64,000 nt of DNA from JAPOXR01 sp965214695 (GTDB lineage Bacteria; Pseudomonadota; Alphaproteobacteria; Rhodobacterales; Rhodobacteraceae). This document shows, piece after piece, positions 45,257-53,983 of this stretch. The notes beneath the pieces were generated by a model. That model was not told the DNA's origin. It was given only the letters and a program-made list of their open reading frames with translations, and did no database searches. How positions within the stretch are numbered: position 1 is the first letter of the stretch; each line of letters starts with the position of its first letter. The stretch covers positions 1,736,001 through 1,800,000 of the forward strand of contig OZ243967.1 of the NCBI GenBank assembly GCA_965214695.1, in the 5' to 3' direction. The position numbers and the translations under genes were made by a program.

Positions 45257-46207
45257 CTACCCTTGCAGCGCCTCCCACATTGCAAGATCACGCTCGGCGG
45301 TCCAGATGCGCGGGTGGTCGATACCGCGCGCCTCGTCGAAGGCCCGGGCGACGTTGAAGGGCAGGCAGTGCTCGTAGATTGCATAATCGGCAAAGCGGCT
45401 GTCGCAGGCATCACGTACCGCGTCCCAGGCCTGTTTCAGCGAACCGCCAGCCGCGGCGACACGCTGTGCCGGCCGGTAGGTCCCCTCGAGGAATTCCCTT
45501 GTGCCGTCCAGGCCAGCCGCCACCAGTTCCGGCGATCCGAGCGCGTCGCCGCGACCGGGAGCAATGGCCAGCGGCCGGAAGCCCGCTACCGCATCGAGCG
45601 TGGCGCCCCAATCGGCGAAATGCCCGTCGCCGCAATAACAGGCAGACCGGTATTCGACGATGTCGCCGGTGAACATGACCTGCTCATCCGGCACCCAGAT
45701 CACCGCATCACCGGCGGTGTGCGCCCGTCCCGGCGTCATGAGCTCGATCCGCCGCTGCCCCAAATAGACGGTCATGCGGTCATTGAAGGTTGTGGTTGGC
45801 CAGGTCAGGCCGGGAATCGATTCATGGCCGACAAAGAGCCGCGGAAAACGCTGGAACTCGCTCTGCCAATCCTCCATCCCCCGCTCCACCACCATGCCCC
45901 GCGCCGCCTCGGACATGATGATCTCGGGCGCCGCGTAGGCCGATGCGCCGAGCACCCGAACCGCGTGGTAATGGGTGAGCACCAGATGCGAGATCGGCTT
46001 GTCGGTCACCTTGCGGATCTCGTCGATGACCTTCCGGGCCAAATCCGGGGTTGCCTGCGCCTCGATCACCATCACCGACTCGTCGCCGATGATCACGCCC
46101 GAATTGGGATCGCCCTCGGCGGTGAAGGCATAGAGGCCGCGGCCGATCTCGGTGAATGTCGTCGTCTTCTCGCCAAGGTCTCCCTGCGATGCGAATGCCC
46201 GTGTCAT
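45257..46207 (-). CDS. MBL-fold hydrolase with altered zinc motif
   Basis: A 316-residue metallo-beta-lactamase-fold protein (VIIGDESVMVIEAQATPDLA, VPDEQVMFTGDIVEY). The canonical HxHxDH is replaced by HYHAVR: the Asp and His of the second metal site are Val and Arg. The later His (PGRAHTAGD) and Asp (FTGD) are present. A mono-metal or redox variant is likely, or a hydrolase subgroup with its own ligand set. It lies head-to-tail between the monooxygenase and FAH-type genes, whose stop it follows directly, so it should act in the same aromatic pathway. Confidence 0.85.
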   Translation of the reverse strand: MTRAFASQGDLGEKTTTFTEIGRGLYAFTAEGDPNSGVIIGDESVMVIEAQATPDLARKVIDEIRKVTDKPISHLVLTHYHAVRVLGASAYAAPEIIMSEAARGMVVERGMEDWQSEFQRFPRLFVGHESIPGLTWPTTTFNDRMTVYLGQRRIELMTPGRAHTAGDAVIWVPDEQVMFTGDIVEYRSACYCGDGHFADWGATLDAVAGFRPLAIAPGRGDALGSPELVAAGLDGTREFLEGTYRPAQRVAAAGGSLKQAWDAVRDACDSRFADYAIYEHCLPFNVARAFDEARGIDHPRIWTAERDLAMWEALQG

Positions 46208-47221
46208 CTATCCAGCTCCAATCTTGCGGACTTCCTGGTCGATCTCGCCAAAGATCGACCTGCCCTGCCTGTCTTCCATCCAGATCCTGACCCGGTCGCC
46301 GAACCGCAGGAACGGCGTGATCGGGCCGCCATGGCGAATCGTCTCCACCGTCCTCACCTCGGCGATGCAGGAATAGCCGACACCGCCCTCGCCGATCGGC
46401 TTGCCCGGACCGCCATCGAGCTTGTTCGATATGGTGCCGGTGCCGATGATGGAGCCGGCGGCCAGTTCCCGCGTGCGGGCAGCATGGGCAATCAGGGTCG
46501 GGATGTCGAACACCATGTCGGTGCCGGCATCGGCCCGACCAAAGGGCTCGCCATTGACATCGACCCGCATCGGCAGGTTCAACCGGCTCCCGTCCCAGGC
46601 CTCGCCAAGCTCGTCCGGCGTGACCGCGACCGGCGAGAAGGCCGAGGCCGGCTTCGACTGGAAGAAGCCGAAGCCCTTGGCCAGTTCCGCCGGGATGAGA
46701 TTGCGCAGGCTGACATCATTGACCAGCATGAACAGCCTGGCAAAGCTACCGGCCTCGTCGGCGCGCACCCCTTGCGGGACATCGGCGGTGATCACCGCGA
46801 TTTCGGCTTCGAGATCGATGCCGAATTCCTCGGACTGCACGCGGATGTCATCACGCGGGCCGACAAAACTGTCCGAGCCGCCCTGGTAGATGAGCGGGTC
46901 GGTGTAGAAACTCTCCGGAATCTCGGCGCCGCGGGCCCGCCTGACCAGCTCGACATGGTTCACATAGGCCGACCCGTCGGCCCATTGATAGGCGCGGGGA
47001 AGCGGCGATTCTGCGTGGCACTGGTCGAAGCCCGGGGCAGCGCGATCATCCTCGACCTCCGCTGCCAGCGCTTCAAGATTTGGCAACACCGAGTCCCAGT
47101 CATCAAGCGCCGCCTGCAATGTCGGCGCTGCCTGGCTGGCCGGTACATACCGGCCGAGATCCCGCGACACCACCACCAGCCGGCCGTCCCGGGTGCCATC
47201 CCTGAGCGTTGCAAGCTTCAT
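46208..47221 (-). CDS. Fumarylacetoacetate hydrolase family protein
   Basis: A 337-residue FAH-family enzyme, expected to cleave fumarylacetoacetate to fumarate and acetoacetate in the last step of homogentisate degradation. Visible elements are DIRVQSEEFGIDLEAEIAVI (metal-binding Glu/Asp), MLVNDVSLRNLIP, GFGFFQSKPASAFSPVAV and the C-terminal GTGTISNKLDGGPGKPIGEGG. The size is that of the shorter bacterial FAHs with an N-terminal extension. Its stop abuts the MBL-fold gene start, and its start overlaps the next MBL-fold gene (ATGA). Confidence 0.92.
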   Translation of the reverse strand: MKLATLRDGTRDGRLVVVSRDLGRYVPASQAAPTLQAALDDWDSVLPNLEALAAEVEDDRAAPGFDQCHAESPLPRAYQWADGSAYVNHVELVRRARGAEIPESFYTDPLIYQGGSDSFVGPRDDIRVQSEEFGIDLEAEIAVITADVPQGVRADEAGSFARLFMLVNDVSLRNLIPAELAKGFGFFQSKPASAFSPVAVTPDELGEAWDGSRLNLPMRVDVNGEPFGRADAGTDMVFDIPTLIAHAARTRELAAGSIIGTGTISNKLDGGPGKPIGEGGVGYSCIAEVRTVETIRHGGPITPFLRFGDRVRIWMEDRQGRSIFGEIDQEVRKIGAG

Positions 47222-48105
47222 TGTCGGTCTCTCCTGATTTCGAGCAGATCATGGCCGATGGTCAGCGCGCCATCCCAGGCGCTGCGTGCCTCCTCGATCC
47301 AGTCGGCCTCGCCGATCGACGGACAATCGGCGGGCACCAAGTGATGCAGGACCAAATGGCCGACCCCGGCATCGCGGGCGATTGCCGCCGCCTGCGCCGG
47401 CAGGCTGTGGCTTGCATGCAGGTGCTCGCGCAACCGGGCGGCATTCGGGGTGCGGGACACGACCCAGTCAACCCCGCCGGCCAGCATGGCTTCATGGACC
47501 AGGATGTCGCTGCCCCGGGCAAAATCGACCAGCGGCGGGAAGCTGGCCGTGTCCGAGCTGAAGGTCACGCTCCAGCCATCCGTATCGAAACGAAGCGCAT
47601 AGCATTCGGCAACCGGCGGATGTTCAACCCGCAGCGCCGACACCTGGCAGAAGGTGCAATCGATGCCGCCCTCGCCAAACTCGATCACCTCGACAAGCTC
47701 GCGAAGATCGACCCGCCCCTCATCCCTGATCCGCAGCTCGATATCGAATTGCATCGATTGCAGGAAATGGTCGAGACAGTCGCCGGTTCCGCGCGGGCCA
47801 TGGACCCGGATCGGTCGGTCGAGCCCGCAGGTCCAGGCCGTGTGCAGGAGCGGGCCCAACTCGAGGATGTGATCCGAGTGGAGGTGGGTAATGAAGATCC
47901 CGTCGATATCGGTCAGGGCCAGGCCAGCGGCAACCGCGCTACGCGTCACCCCGAGGCCGCAATCAACGATGCATGCACAGCCGTCGATAACCAGTAGCGA
48001 CGAGGTCGGCATGCGGGTGGGCGAGCGCAACGCCGGCCCGCCCTTTGTTCCAAGCAAGACCAGGCGGTCATCGCCCGCCTTGCCAGCTGTGCGGCCGAGA
48101 GGCAC
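47218..48105 (-). CDS. MBL-fold metallohydrolase (RNase Z/arylsulfatase-like)
   Basis: A 295-residue MBL-fold protein with an intact metal motif THLHSDHILELG, LLVIDGCACIVDCGLG at the start, SVTFSSDTASFPPLVDFA, VHEAMLAGG and HASHSLPAQAAAIARDAGV. The pattern is that of the RNase Z-like metabolic hydrolases. In the homogentisate operon it may hydrolyse an ester, lactone or thioester side-product, but no specific role is known. It is co-directional with hmgA and separated by 2 bases. Confidence 0.88.
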   Translation of the reverse strand: MPLGRTAGKAGDDRLVLLGTKGGPALRSPTRMPTSSLLVIDGCACIVDCGLGVTRSAVAAGLALTDIDGIFITHLHSDHILELGPLLHTAWTCGLDRPIRVHGPRGTGDCLDHFLQSMQFDIELRIRDEGRVDLRELVEVIEFGEGGIDCTFCQVSALRVEHPPVAECYALRFDTDGWSVTFSSDTASFPPLVDFARGSDILVHEAMLAGGVDWVVSRTPNAARLREHLHASHSLPAQAAAIARDAGVGHLVLHHLVPADCPSIGEADWIEEARSAWDGALTIGHDLLEIRRDRQ

Positions 48106-48107
48106 GG

Positions 48108-49463
48108 TCAGGAACTGCCTTCCGGGGTTCCGTCAAACTTGCGGGCGAGCGGGGCCCAGCAATCGATGTAGTCCTCCTGCAACGGCGCCTCCTCTGCGGC
48201 AAACCGCGTGAGATGCTGCGGAAAGCGGGTCTCGAACATGAAACTCATGGTGTTGTCCATCCTGGTCGGGCGCAGTTGCGCATTGGTCGCCGCCTCGAAG
48301 GCATCGCGATCGGCGCCATGCGGCAGCATCATGTTGTGCAGGCTGAGCCCGCCGGGAACAAATCCTTCCGGCTTGGCATCATACACGCCATGAATGTTGC
48401 CCATCAATTCCGACATGATGTTCTTGTGATACCAGGGCGGACGGAAGGTGTGCTCGGCGACATTCCAGCGCTCCCGGAACAGGATGAAATCGACATTGGC
48501 GGTCCCTTCAAACCCGGATGGCGCCGTGAGCACGGTAAAGATCGACGGGTCGGGATGATCGAACAGCACCGCGCCGACCGGCGAGAATGTCGACAAATCG
48601 TATTTGCACGGCGCGTAGTTGCCGTGCCAGGCCACGATGTCCAGCGGTGAATGGCCAATCTCGCAGCGATGAAACCCGCCGCACCACTTGACGGTCACGG
48701 AAGAGCCGGCCTCCCGGTCCTCGAAACACGCTACCGGCGTCTTGAAATCACGCGGGTTCGCCAGGCAGTTGGCGCCGATCGGGCCACGGTTCGGCAGGTC
48801 GAACTTGGAGCCGTAATTCTCGCACATGAAGCCGCGGGCAGGACCGTCCACGACCTCGCAACGGAACATCAGCCCGCGCGGGATAACGGCGATCTCGCCA
48901 GGAACAATGTCGATGATCCCCATCTCGGTGCAAAAGCGGAGCCCGCCAAGCTGGGCCACGACCAGAAGTTCCGAATCGGCCGAGTAGAAATACTCGTCCT
49001 GCATCGATTCGGTCGCCAGGTAGACATGCGCCGCCATGCCTGTCTGCATGTTGACGTCACCGGCGGTGGTCATGGTCCGCATGCCGGCAAGAAAGGTCAG
49101 ACCCTCGCCCGTGGCTGGCACCGGGTCCCAGCGATACTGGCCCAGCGAGATGACATCGTCCAGCACATGCGGCGCGGTCTTCCAATACGGCATGTCGATC
49201 TTCGAGAATTTCGAGGTATGGCGGACCGACGGCCGGATGCGATAGCACCAACTCCGTTCATTCTGCCCGCGCGGCGCGGTGAATGGCGTGCCCGACAATT
49301 GTTCGGCATAGAGTCCATAGCGGCATTTCTGCGGGCTGTTCTGCCCCTGTGGCAACGCCCCCGGCAAGGCCTCGGTCTCGAAATCATTTCCGAATCCCGG
49401 CATGTAGCCAGCCATCATGTCGGAAGATGCCGTCATTGCCGGTGAGCCTGCCATGTCATTCAT
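48108..49463 (-). CDS. hmgA: Homogentisate 1,2-dioxygenase
   Basis: Ring-cleaving iron enzyme converting homogentisate to maleylacetoacetate. The 451-residue protein has the family start GYMPGFGNDFETEALPGALP and QNSPQKCRYGLYAEQLSGTPFT in adjacent pieces, VIPRGLMFRCEVVDGPARGF, and the iron-site region RPPWYHKNIMSELMGNIHG with SLHNMMLPHGADRDAFEAA. All are diagnostic. It heads the leftward operon and is divergent from the MarR gene, with GTTGCA palindromes between. ATG 49463 (MNDMAGS) is chosen; an upstream TTG-initiated extension crosses the operators. Confidence 0.97.
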   Translation of the reverse strand: MNDMAGSPAMTASSDMMAGYMPGFGNDFETEALPGALPQGQNSPQKCRYGLYAEQLSGTPFTAPRGQNERSWCYRIRPSVRHTSKFSKIDMPYWKTAPHVLDDVISLGQYRWDPVPATGEGLTFLAGMRTMTTAGDVNMQTGMAAHVYLATESMQDEYFYSADSELLVVAQLGGLRFCTEMGIIDIVPGEIAVIPRGLMFRCEVVDGPARGFMCENYGSKFDLPNRGPIGANCLANPRDFKTPVACFEDREAGSSVTVKWCGGFHRCEIGHSPLDIVAWHGNYAPCKYDLSTFSPVGAVLFDHPDPSIFTVLTAPSGFEGTANVDFILFRERWNVAEHTFRPPWYHKNIMSELMGNIHGVYDAKPEGFVPGGLSLHNMMLPHGADRDAFEAATNAQLRPTRMDNTMSFMFETRFPQHLTRFAAEEAPLQEDYIDCWAPLARKFDGTPEGSS

Positions 49464-49499
49464 CTCGTGCCTGCAGCATTGCACTGCCCCACGATATAT

Positions 49500-49515
49500 C
49501 GTTGCACCTGCAACG
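49500..49515. promoter_or_regulatory. Candidate MarR operator 1
   Basis: CGTTGCA-CC-TGCAACG is a perfect 7-bp-arm palindrome 37 bases upstream of hmgA in the divergent hmgA/marR promoter. Confidence 0.65.
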
Positions 49516-49529
49516 AAGTCAAGCGCCGC

Positions 49530-49539
49530 GGTTGCAACC
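49530..49539. promoter_or_regulatory. Candidate MarR operator 2
   Basis: GGTTGCAACC is a perfect 10-bp palindrome sharing the GTTGCA half-site of the first, about 20 bases further on. Two related sites suggest cooperative control of both promoters by the adjacent MarR protein. Confidence 0.6.
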
Positions 49540-49608
49540 GGCAAGGACAATCTCCATGATCGGGAGTCGGCGACATGACCGGCCAGGTCGGGAGAGATTT
49601 TGAGAGAG

Positions 49609-50037
49609 ATGGCCGAATTTGACCTCGATCAGTTCCTGCCCTACCGGGTCAGTGTCCTGGCCCAGAAATTGAGCCGGGAATTCGAGGATTGTTACCGGGA
49701 CCGGTTCGGCATCCGGGTGGCGGAATGGAGGATCATGGCCCATCTGTGGCAATCAGGACCGGCCAGCATGTGCGAGGTCGGGTTGCGGGCCAACCTGCAC
49801 AAATCCCGGGTCAGCCGCGCCGCCGACCGGCTCGAGACTGCCGGCCACGTCACCAGGACTGCCAATGCCCGGGACCGGCGCCTGGTCGATCTTGAGCTGA
49901 CACCCGGTGGCAGGGCGATGATGACGGAGCTGATCCCGCTGGCCGATGACTACCAGGCAAGGTTGCTCGCTTTACTTGGCAAGGACGGGGAGGCCTTCCG
50001 GCAAGGGATCGGCCGGCTCCAGGGAGGGCGCCGTTGA
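49609..50037 (+). CDS. MarR-family regulator of the homogentisate locus
   Basis: A 142-residue winged-helix regulator: YRVSVLAQKLSREFEDCY, VAEWRIMAHLWQSGPASMCEV, LHKSRVSRAADRLETAGHVTRT (recognition helix) and NARDRRLVDLELTPGG (wing). MarR proteins usually repress and are released by phenolic ligands, consistent with homogentisate or a precursor. ATG 49609 with a GGGAGAG tract upstream is preferred over TTG 49600. It is followed by maiA, whose TTG overlaps the stop. Confidence 0.93.
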   Translation: MAEFDLDQFLPYRVSVLAQKLSREFEDCYRDRFGIRVAEWRIMAHLWQSGPASMCEVGLRANLHKSRVSRAADRLETAGHVTRTANARDRRLVDLELTPGGRAMMTELIPLADDYQARLLALLGKDGEAFRQGIGRLQGGRR

Positions 50038-50690
50038 AGCCCCTCCTTCATGACTATTGGCGCTCCTCGGCCTCCTACCGCGTCCGCATCGCGCTGGGGC
50101 TGGCCGGGATCGACTTCGACACCTGCCCCGTCGATCTCATGGCGGGCGAACAGAGAACCGAGGCCCATCTTGCCCGCAATCCGCAGGGGCTGGTTCCCAC
50201 CCTCGAGATTGACGGTCACGTGCTGTCGCAATCGCTGGCCATCATCGAATATCTCGACGAGCGGGGATGTTACCGGCTCCTGCCCGAAGATCCCGCCGAA
50301 CGGGCCCGGGTGCGGGCCCTGTCCTGCGCCATCGCCATGGAAATCCATCCGATCTGCAATATCACGGTCGCTAGGCAGGCGGCGATCGTGGCCGGAGTTC
50401 CGGAGCGTGAGGCAATGGGATCGGGACCATTCGTTGACTGGATGCAGCGTTTCATCCCACCGGGACTTGCCGCCTTCGAGCGGCTTCTCGATTATCCGGC
50501 GACCGGAATGTTCTGCCATGGCGACACGCCCACCATGGCCGATATCTGCCTGCTGCCCCAAATCTACAATGCAAGACGCTGGGGAATTTCAATCGAATCG
50601 CTGACAATCCTGTCCGGCATCACCGGCAGGCTGGAGGCGATTGACGCATTCCGGAAGGCACATCCGGACAATTTCAGGGAGGATGGGTAA
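50034..50690 (+). CDS. maiA: Maleylacetoacetate isomerase
   Basis: A zeta-class glutathione transferase (218 aa) that isomerises maleylacetoacetate to fumarylacetoacetate using glutathione. Typical features are DYWRSSASYRVRIALGLAGI with the SSA/S active site, NPQGLVPTLEIDGHVLSQSL, AIIEYLDE, and FCHGDTPTMADICLLPQ. The only reasonable start is TTG 50034, with GGAGG six bases upstream and a four-base overlap with the MarR stop. Together with hmgA and the FAH-family gene this completes homogentisate to fumarate plus acetoacetate. Confidence 0.95.
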   Translation: MKPLLHDYWRSSASYRVRIALGLAGIDFDTCPVDLMAGEQRTEAHLARNPQGLVPTLEIDGHVLSQSLAIIEYLDERGCYRLLPEDPAERARVRALSCAIAMEIHPICNITVARQAAIVAGVPEREAMGSGPFVDWMQRFIPPGLAAFERLLDYPATGMFCHGDTPTMADICLLPQIYNARRWGISIESLTILSGITGRLEAIDAFRKAHPDNFREDG

Positions 50691-51872
50691 GTGACTGAAG
50701 ATATCGTGGTACTTGGCGGTGCCCGCACGGCAATCGGCACCTTCGGCGGCACCCTCGCTGGCACAACGCCAATCGACATGGCTGCCCATGTGGCATCCTC
50801 GGCCATAGAGCGCACCGGCACCGACCCGGAGGCAATCGGGCATGTGGCTTTCGGCCACGTGATCAATACCGAGCCCCGCGACATGTACCTGTCGCGGGTG
50901 GCGTCACTGAAGGCAGGCATACCGGACACGGTGCCAGCCATGAATGTCAACCGGCTCTGCGGCTCGGGAGCGCAGGCCGTGGTCTCGGTGATGCAGTCCC
51001 TGCAACTCGGCGATGCCGAGATCGGCCTTGCCGGCGGCGCCGAATGCATGAGCCGGTCACCCTACTATCTTGCCGATGGCCGCTGGGGCAAAAAGATGGG
51101 GCATACCAGCGTCTTCGACGCCATGCTGGGGGCGCTGTCCTGCCCGTTCGACACCGGGCATATGGGGGTGACGGCCGAGAATGTCGCCGCCGAGAACGGC
51201 ATCGACCGGGACAGCCAAGACAGCTTTGCCCTCGAGAGCCAGAGTCGGGCGGCAGCCGCCATCGAGGAGGGCCGATTCGAGAGCCAGATCGCGCCGATGA
51301 CCATTCGCAGCCGCCGCACCGAGACCGAATTTGCCGTCGACGAACACCCGCGGGCCACCACCATGGATGACCTCGCCAGGCTCAAGCCCGCTTTTGCCAA
51401 GGATGGCACCGTGACCCCCGGAAATTCCTCTGGAATCAATGACGGGGCCGCGGCCATCGTGCTGGCAACCGCCTCCTCGGCCCGCCGTCACGGCCTCAAG
51501 CCACGGGCCCGCATCACCGGCTATGCCCATGCCGGCGTGCGCCCTGACATCATGGGCATCGGGCCGGTCCCCGCCGTAAGGAAGCTCGCCGGCAAGCTCG
51601 GCATCGAGATCGGCGACTTCGACCTCATCGAGGCCAACGAGGCCTTTGCCGCCCAGGCGCTGGCCGTCAACCGGCAGCTCGATCTTGATCCGGGCAAGGT
51701 CAACCCCAATGGCGGGGCAATCGCCCTAGGTCACCCGATCGGGGCCACTGGCACCATCCTGGTCCTCAAGGCCCTGCACGAGCTTGAGCGCAGCGGCAAG
51801 TCCACCGCCCTGATCACCATGTGCATCGGCGGCGGCCAGGGAATTGCCCTGGCAATGGAACGAACAAGCTGA
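50691..51872 (+). CDS. Acetyl-CoA C-acetyltransferase (thiolase)
   Basis: A 393-residue biosynthetic/degradative thiolase. The nucleophile Cys lies in NVNRLCGSGAQAV, with EANEAFAAQALAV, GGAIALGHPIGATG and the second Cys in MCIGGGQGIA. It starts at GTG directly after the maiA TAA with GGGAGG upstream. In this position it would convert acetoacetyl-CoA from homogentisate breakdown into two acetyl-CoA; the CoA-activating step is not encoded here unless the acyl-CoA ligase provides it. Confidence 0.95.
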   Translation: MTEDIVVLGGARTAIGTFGGTLAGTTPIDMAAHVASSAIERTGTDPEAIGHVAFGHVINTEPRDMYLSRVASLKAGIPDTVPAMNVNRLCGSGAQAVVSVMQSLQLGDAEIGLAGGAECMSRSPYYLADGRWGKKMGHTSVFDAMLGALSCPFDTGHMGVTAENVAAENGIDRDSQDSFALESQSRAAAAIEEGRFESQIAPMTIRSRRTETEFAVDEHPRATTMDDLARLKPAFAKDGTVTPGNSSGINDGAAAIVLATASSARRHGLKPRARITGYAHAGVRPDIMGIGPVPAVRKLAGKLGIEIGDFDLIEANEAFAAQALAVNRQLDLDPGKVNPNGGAIALGHPIGATGTILVLKALHELERSGKSTALITMCIGGGQGIALAMERTS

Positions 51873-51903
51873 CCAACTGACCCAGGCGGCTGGCCGCCGC
51901 CAG

Positions 51904-52299
51904 TCAGCCAAAAACAACCTGGTGCATGGTCCGGCCCGGCAGCAAGGTAAACATACCGGCCACGACCAGCGCACAGCTGAAGGTGATGATCATGGCCTGC
52001 CTGTGGGCCGTGACCTGGCCCCGTCGAATACCCCTGATACCGAAGAACAACCCACCCAGGGTCACGAATATCAGCAGGTGAATCGGGCTGAATGGCCCGA
52101 AACTCCGGTATTCGTTGATGAAGAGCGACGAGATGGCCACGTAGACCATGAGCGCCACCCATGCCCAGCCAAGCACGACATGGGACGAAGTGCCCTTGCG
52201 CCGAACCAGCTGCACACTGCCGATCACCAGCGCAACAAGGGCGGCGATTGCGTGGCTGGGAATTGGAATTTCCGCCTCGATCAGCGGCGCCAAATTCAT
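51904..52299 (-). CDS. DUF2306-type membrane protein
   Basis: A 131-residue protein with four predicted helices (HAIAALVALVIGSVQLV, VLGWAWVALMVYVAISSLFI, IHLLIFVTLGGLFFGIRGI, QAMIITFSCALVVAGMFTLL). The HRQAM motif between helices 3 and 4 is typical of DUF2306 proteins. The function is unknown; conserved histidines suggest haem or metal binding. ATG 52299 is chosen because upstream codons are Gly/Pro-rich and non-membrane. Confidence 0.75.
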   Translation of the reverse strand: MNLAPLIEAEIPIPSHAIAALVALVIGSVQLVRRKGTSSHVVLGWAWVALMVYVAISSLFINEYRSFGPFSPIHLLIFVTLGGLFFGIRGIRRGQVTAHRQAMIITFSCALVVAGMFTLLPGRTMHQVVFG

Positions 52300-52539
52300 G
52301 CCGGACCCCGGTTGCCCCCCATTCTCAAACCCGATCCCGGCCATCCACCCAATCGGACCGCCATCAGGATGGCCCGACCAGGAACCCCGCGCAAGCCCAC
52401 CGCGGGCAGGCAGCATCCATCCACCGGGAAATCACGACCTGTTGCGGCCCTCCCCGGCCAGGCCAAACTTCCCACGTGTGACCAACCGCCACCCGACACC
52501 CACGGGAACAAGCCCAAAAGACTCCCCCCCTACCGGCAC

Positions 52540-53919
52540 TCAGAATTGCCGTTCGAACTGCAACTCGGCGCGGTTTCGCTTGTAGTCATGCAGCTGGGCA
52601 TTGGATTTGCGCTTCTCGTTGATGAGCACGAGCCTGGGGGAGAAGCCGGACAGGTTGAAGGCCCGGTGATATACGGAGCCACGAAGAACTCGCGTCCGGT
52701 CCTCGCGGGCACTCCCGTCGACCACGAATGGCGCCCGGCCCCCTTCATAATCGGTGCCGATCAGCTCGCCGCCGGCGCCGACGGTAAATCCCCTGGGCAG
52801 GGCCACCGAGACGCCGAGACCGGCAAATCTTCTCGAGTTGTTGTGGTGGTGAACCTGCGTCCTTTCCTTCGAGTAGCCCATGCTGGCATCGGCCTGCACG
52901 GTCGCCGTTGCCTGCCAGCGCAGCCCGAAGGACAGTGCAGCATGATGGCCGTCTCGCTCCTTGTCCCGCTCGTAGCGGCGGCGATGCCATGACAGGTTTC
53001 CCTGCCCGACGACCCTCCTGGAGAAACGATGCTCTGTCTCGAGCCGGGCGCCGATTTCGCTGAACTGGTGCCGGCCGGCCGTCCAGTGGCGACGGGCACT
53101 GGCCAGCAGGCTGACCTCGCTCGCCTCGCCGGCGAGCCAGCGCGGTCCCATATGGGTCGAAAGCATTGTCTGGTCGAACTCCTTGCCGGAATATTGCCGG
53201 AAGGAGATGTCGGCCCCCATGCGAAGCCGCAGATCACTGGCCAGCGGATACTGGTACTCGCCGCCTGCCCGCAACACGATCCCCACCCCCGACTTTGCTC
53301 CCGACTCCGAATCGCGCTCGAAGGGCAGGCCGAAGATATTGATGGTCCGGGCCTCGGAGGCAGCGTTGACGTTGGTGTCCGGGGCCAGGGACACGCCGAC
53401 ATAGCCCCGCCAGCGCCGCCGCTCCCGGATCGCCCCGAGGAATCGCATGATGTTGGCGGCCACCGCCGGATGCGGGTTGCCCGCCAGCACCCGCTCAAAA
53501 TGCCGCCGCGACAGATCATCCTCACCCTTCAGAAAGAACGCCCGTGCCAACTCAAGCCGCACCCGCACCAACTCGGGCCGCTCCACCAAAATGGCATGAA
53601 ACGCCCCGATCGCCTCATCAAGCAACCCGTCTCGCCGCCCCTCGTCGGCAGCCTCCGCCGCCCCAAGCGCCGCCAACCCAACAAGAAACAGCACATCAGT
53701 CCGATCAGCATGACCAGGCGCAATCGGCCGCAAAATGACCAAAGCCTCATCAAACCGCCCGCCCTCGATCAGCACCCGAGCAGTATTCACCTGCGGATCA
53801 GAAGAAAGATGCGACGGCCGGTCAGTCGAACCAGAAGATCCAACGACACACACGACCATCCATACAACCACCCAAGCCAACCCACAGGGGCGCATCAAGA
53901 CCCGAAGAAGGCAACCCAA
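52540..53919 (-). CDS. Slam-type surface lipoprotein assembly modifier
   Basis: A 459-residue outer-membrane protein with the Slam layout: a signal segment (LAWVVVWMVVCVVG), an N-terminal TPR-like helical domain (ARVLIEGGRFDEALVILRPI, RLELARAFFLKGEDDLSRRHFERVL) and a C-terminal ~14-strand beta barrel (YVGVSLAPDTNVNAAS, GGEYQYPLASDLRLRMGADI) ending in the aromatic terminus AELQFERQF. Slams move specific lipoproteins to the cell surface. The start is TTG 53919, with AGGAGG five bases upstream; the first ATG lies 8 codons in. It sits 64 bases downstream of a TbpB-like lipoprotein gene, its likely client. Confidence 0.88.
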   Translation of the reverse strand: MGCLLRVLMRPCGLAWVVVWMVVCVVGSSGSTDRPSHLSSDPQVNTARVLIEGGRFDEALVILRPIAPGHADRTDVLFLVGLAALGAAEAADEGRRDGLLDEAIGAFHAILVERPELVRVRLELARAFFLKGEDDLSRRHFERVLAGNPHPAVAANIMRFLGAIRERRRWRGYVGVSLAPDTNVNAASEARTINIFGLPFERDSESGAKSGVGIVLRAGGEYQYPLASDLRLRMGADISFRQYSGKEFDQTMLSTHMGPRWLAGEASEVSLLASARRHWTAGRHQFSEIGARLETEHRFSRRVVGQGNLSWHRRRYERDKERDGHHAALSFGLRWQATATVQADASMGYSKERTQVHHHNNSRRFAGLGVSVALPRGFTVGAGGELIGTDYEGGRAPFVVDGSAREDRTRVLRGSVYHRAFNLSGFSPRLVLINEKRKSNAQLHDYKRNRAELQFERQF

Positions 53920-53983
53920 ACTACCCTCCTCCCCAAAATGTCAAAGACCAGAACTGTCGAACCCTACCCTACAAAGATTCACC

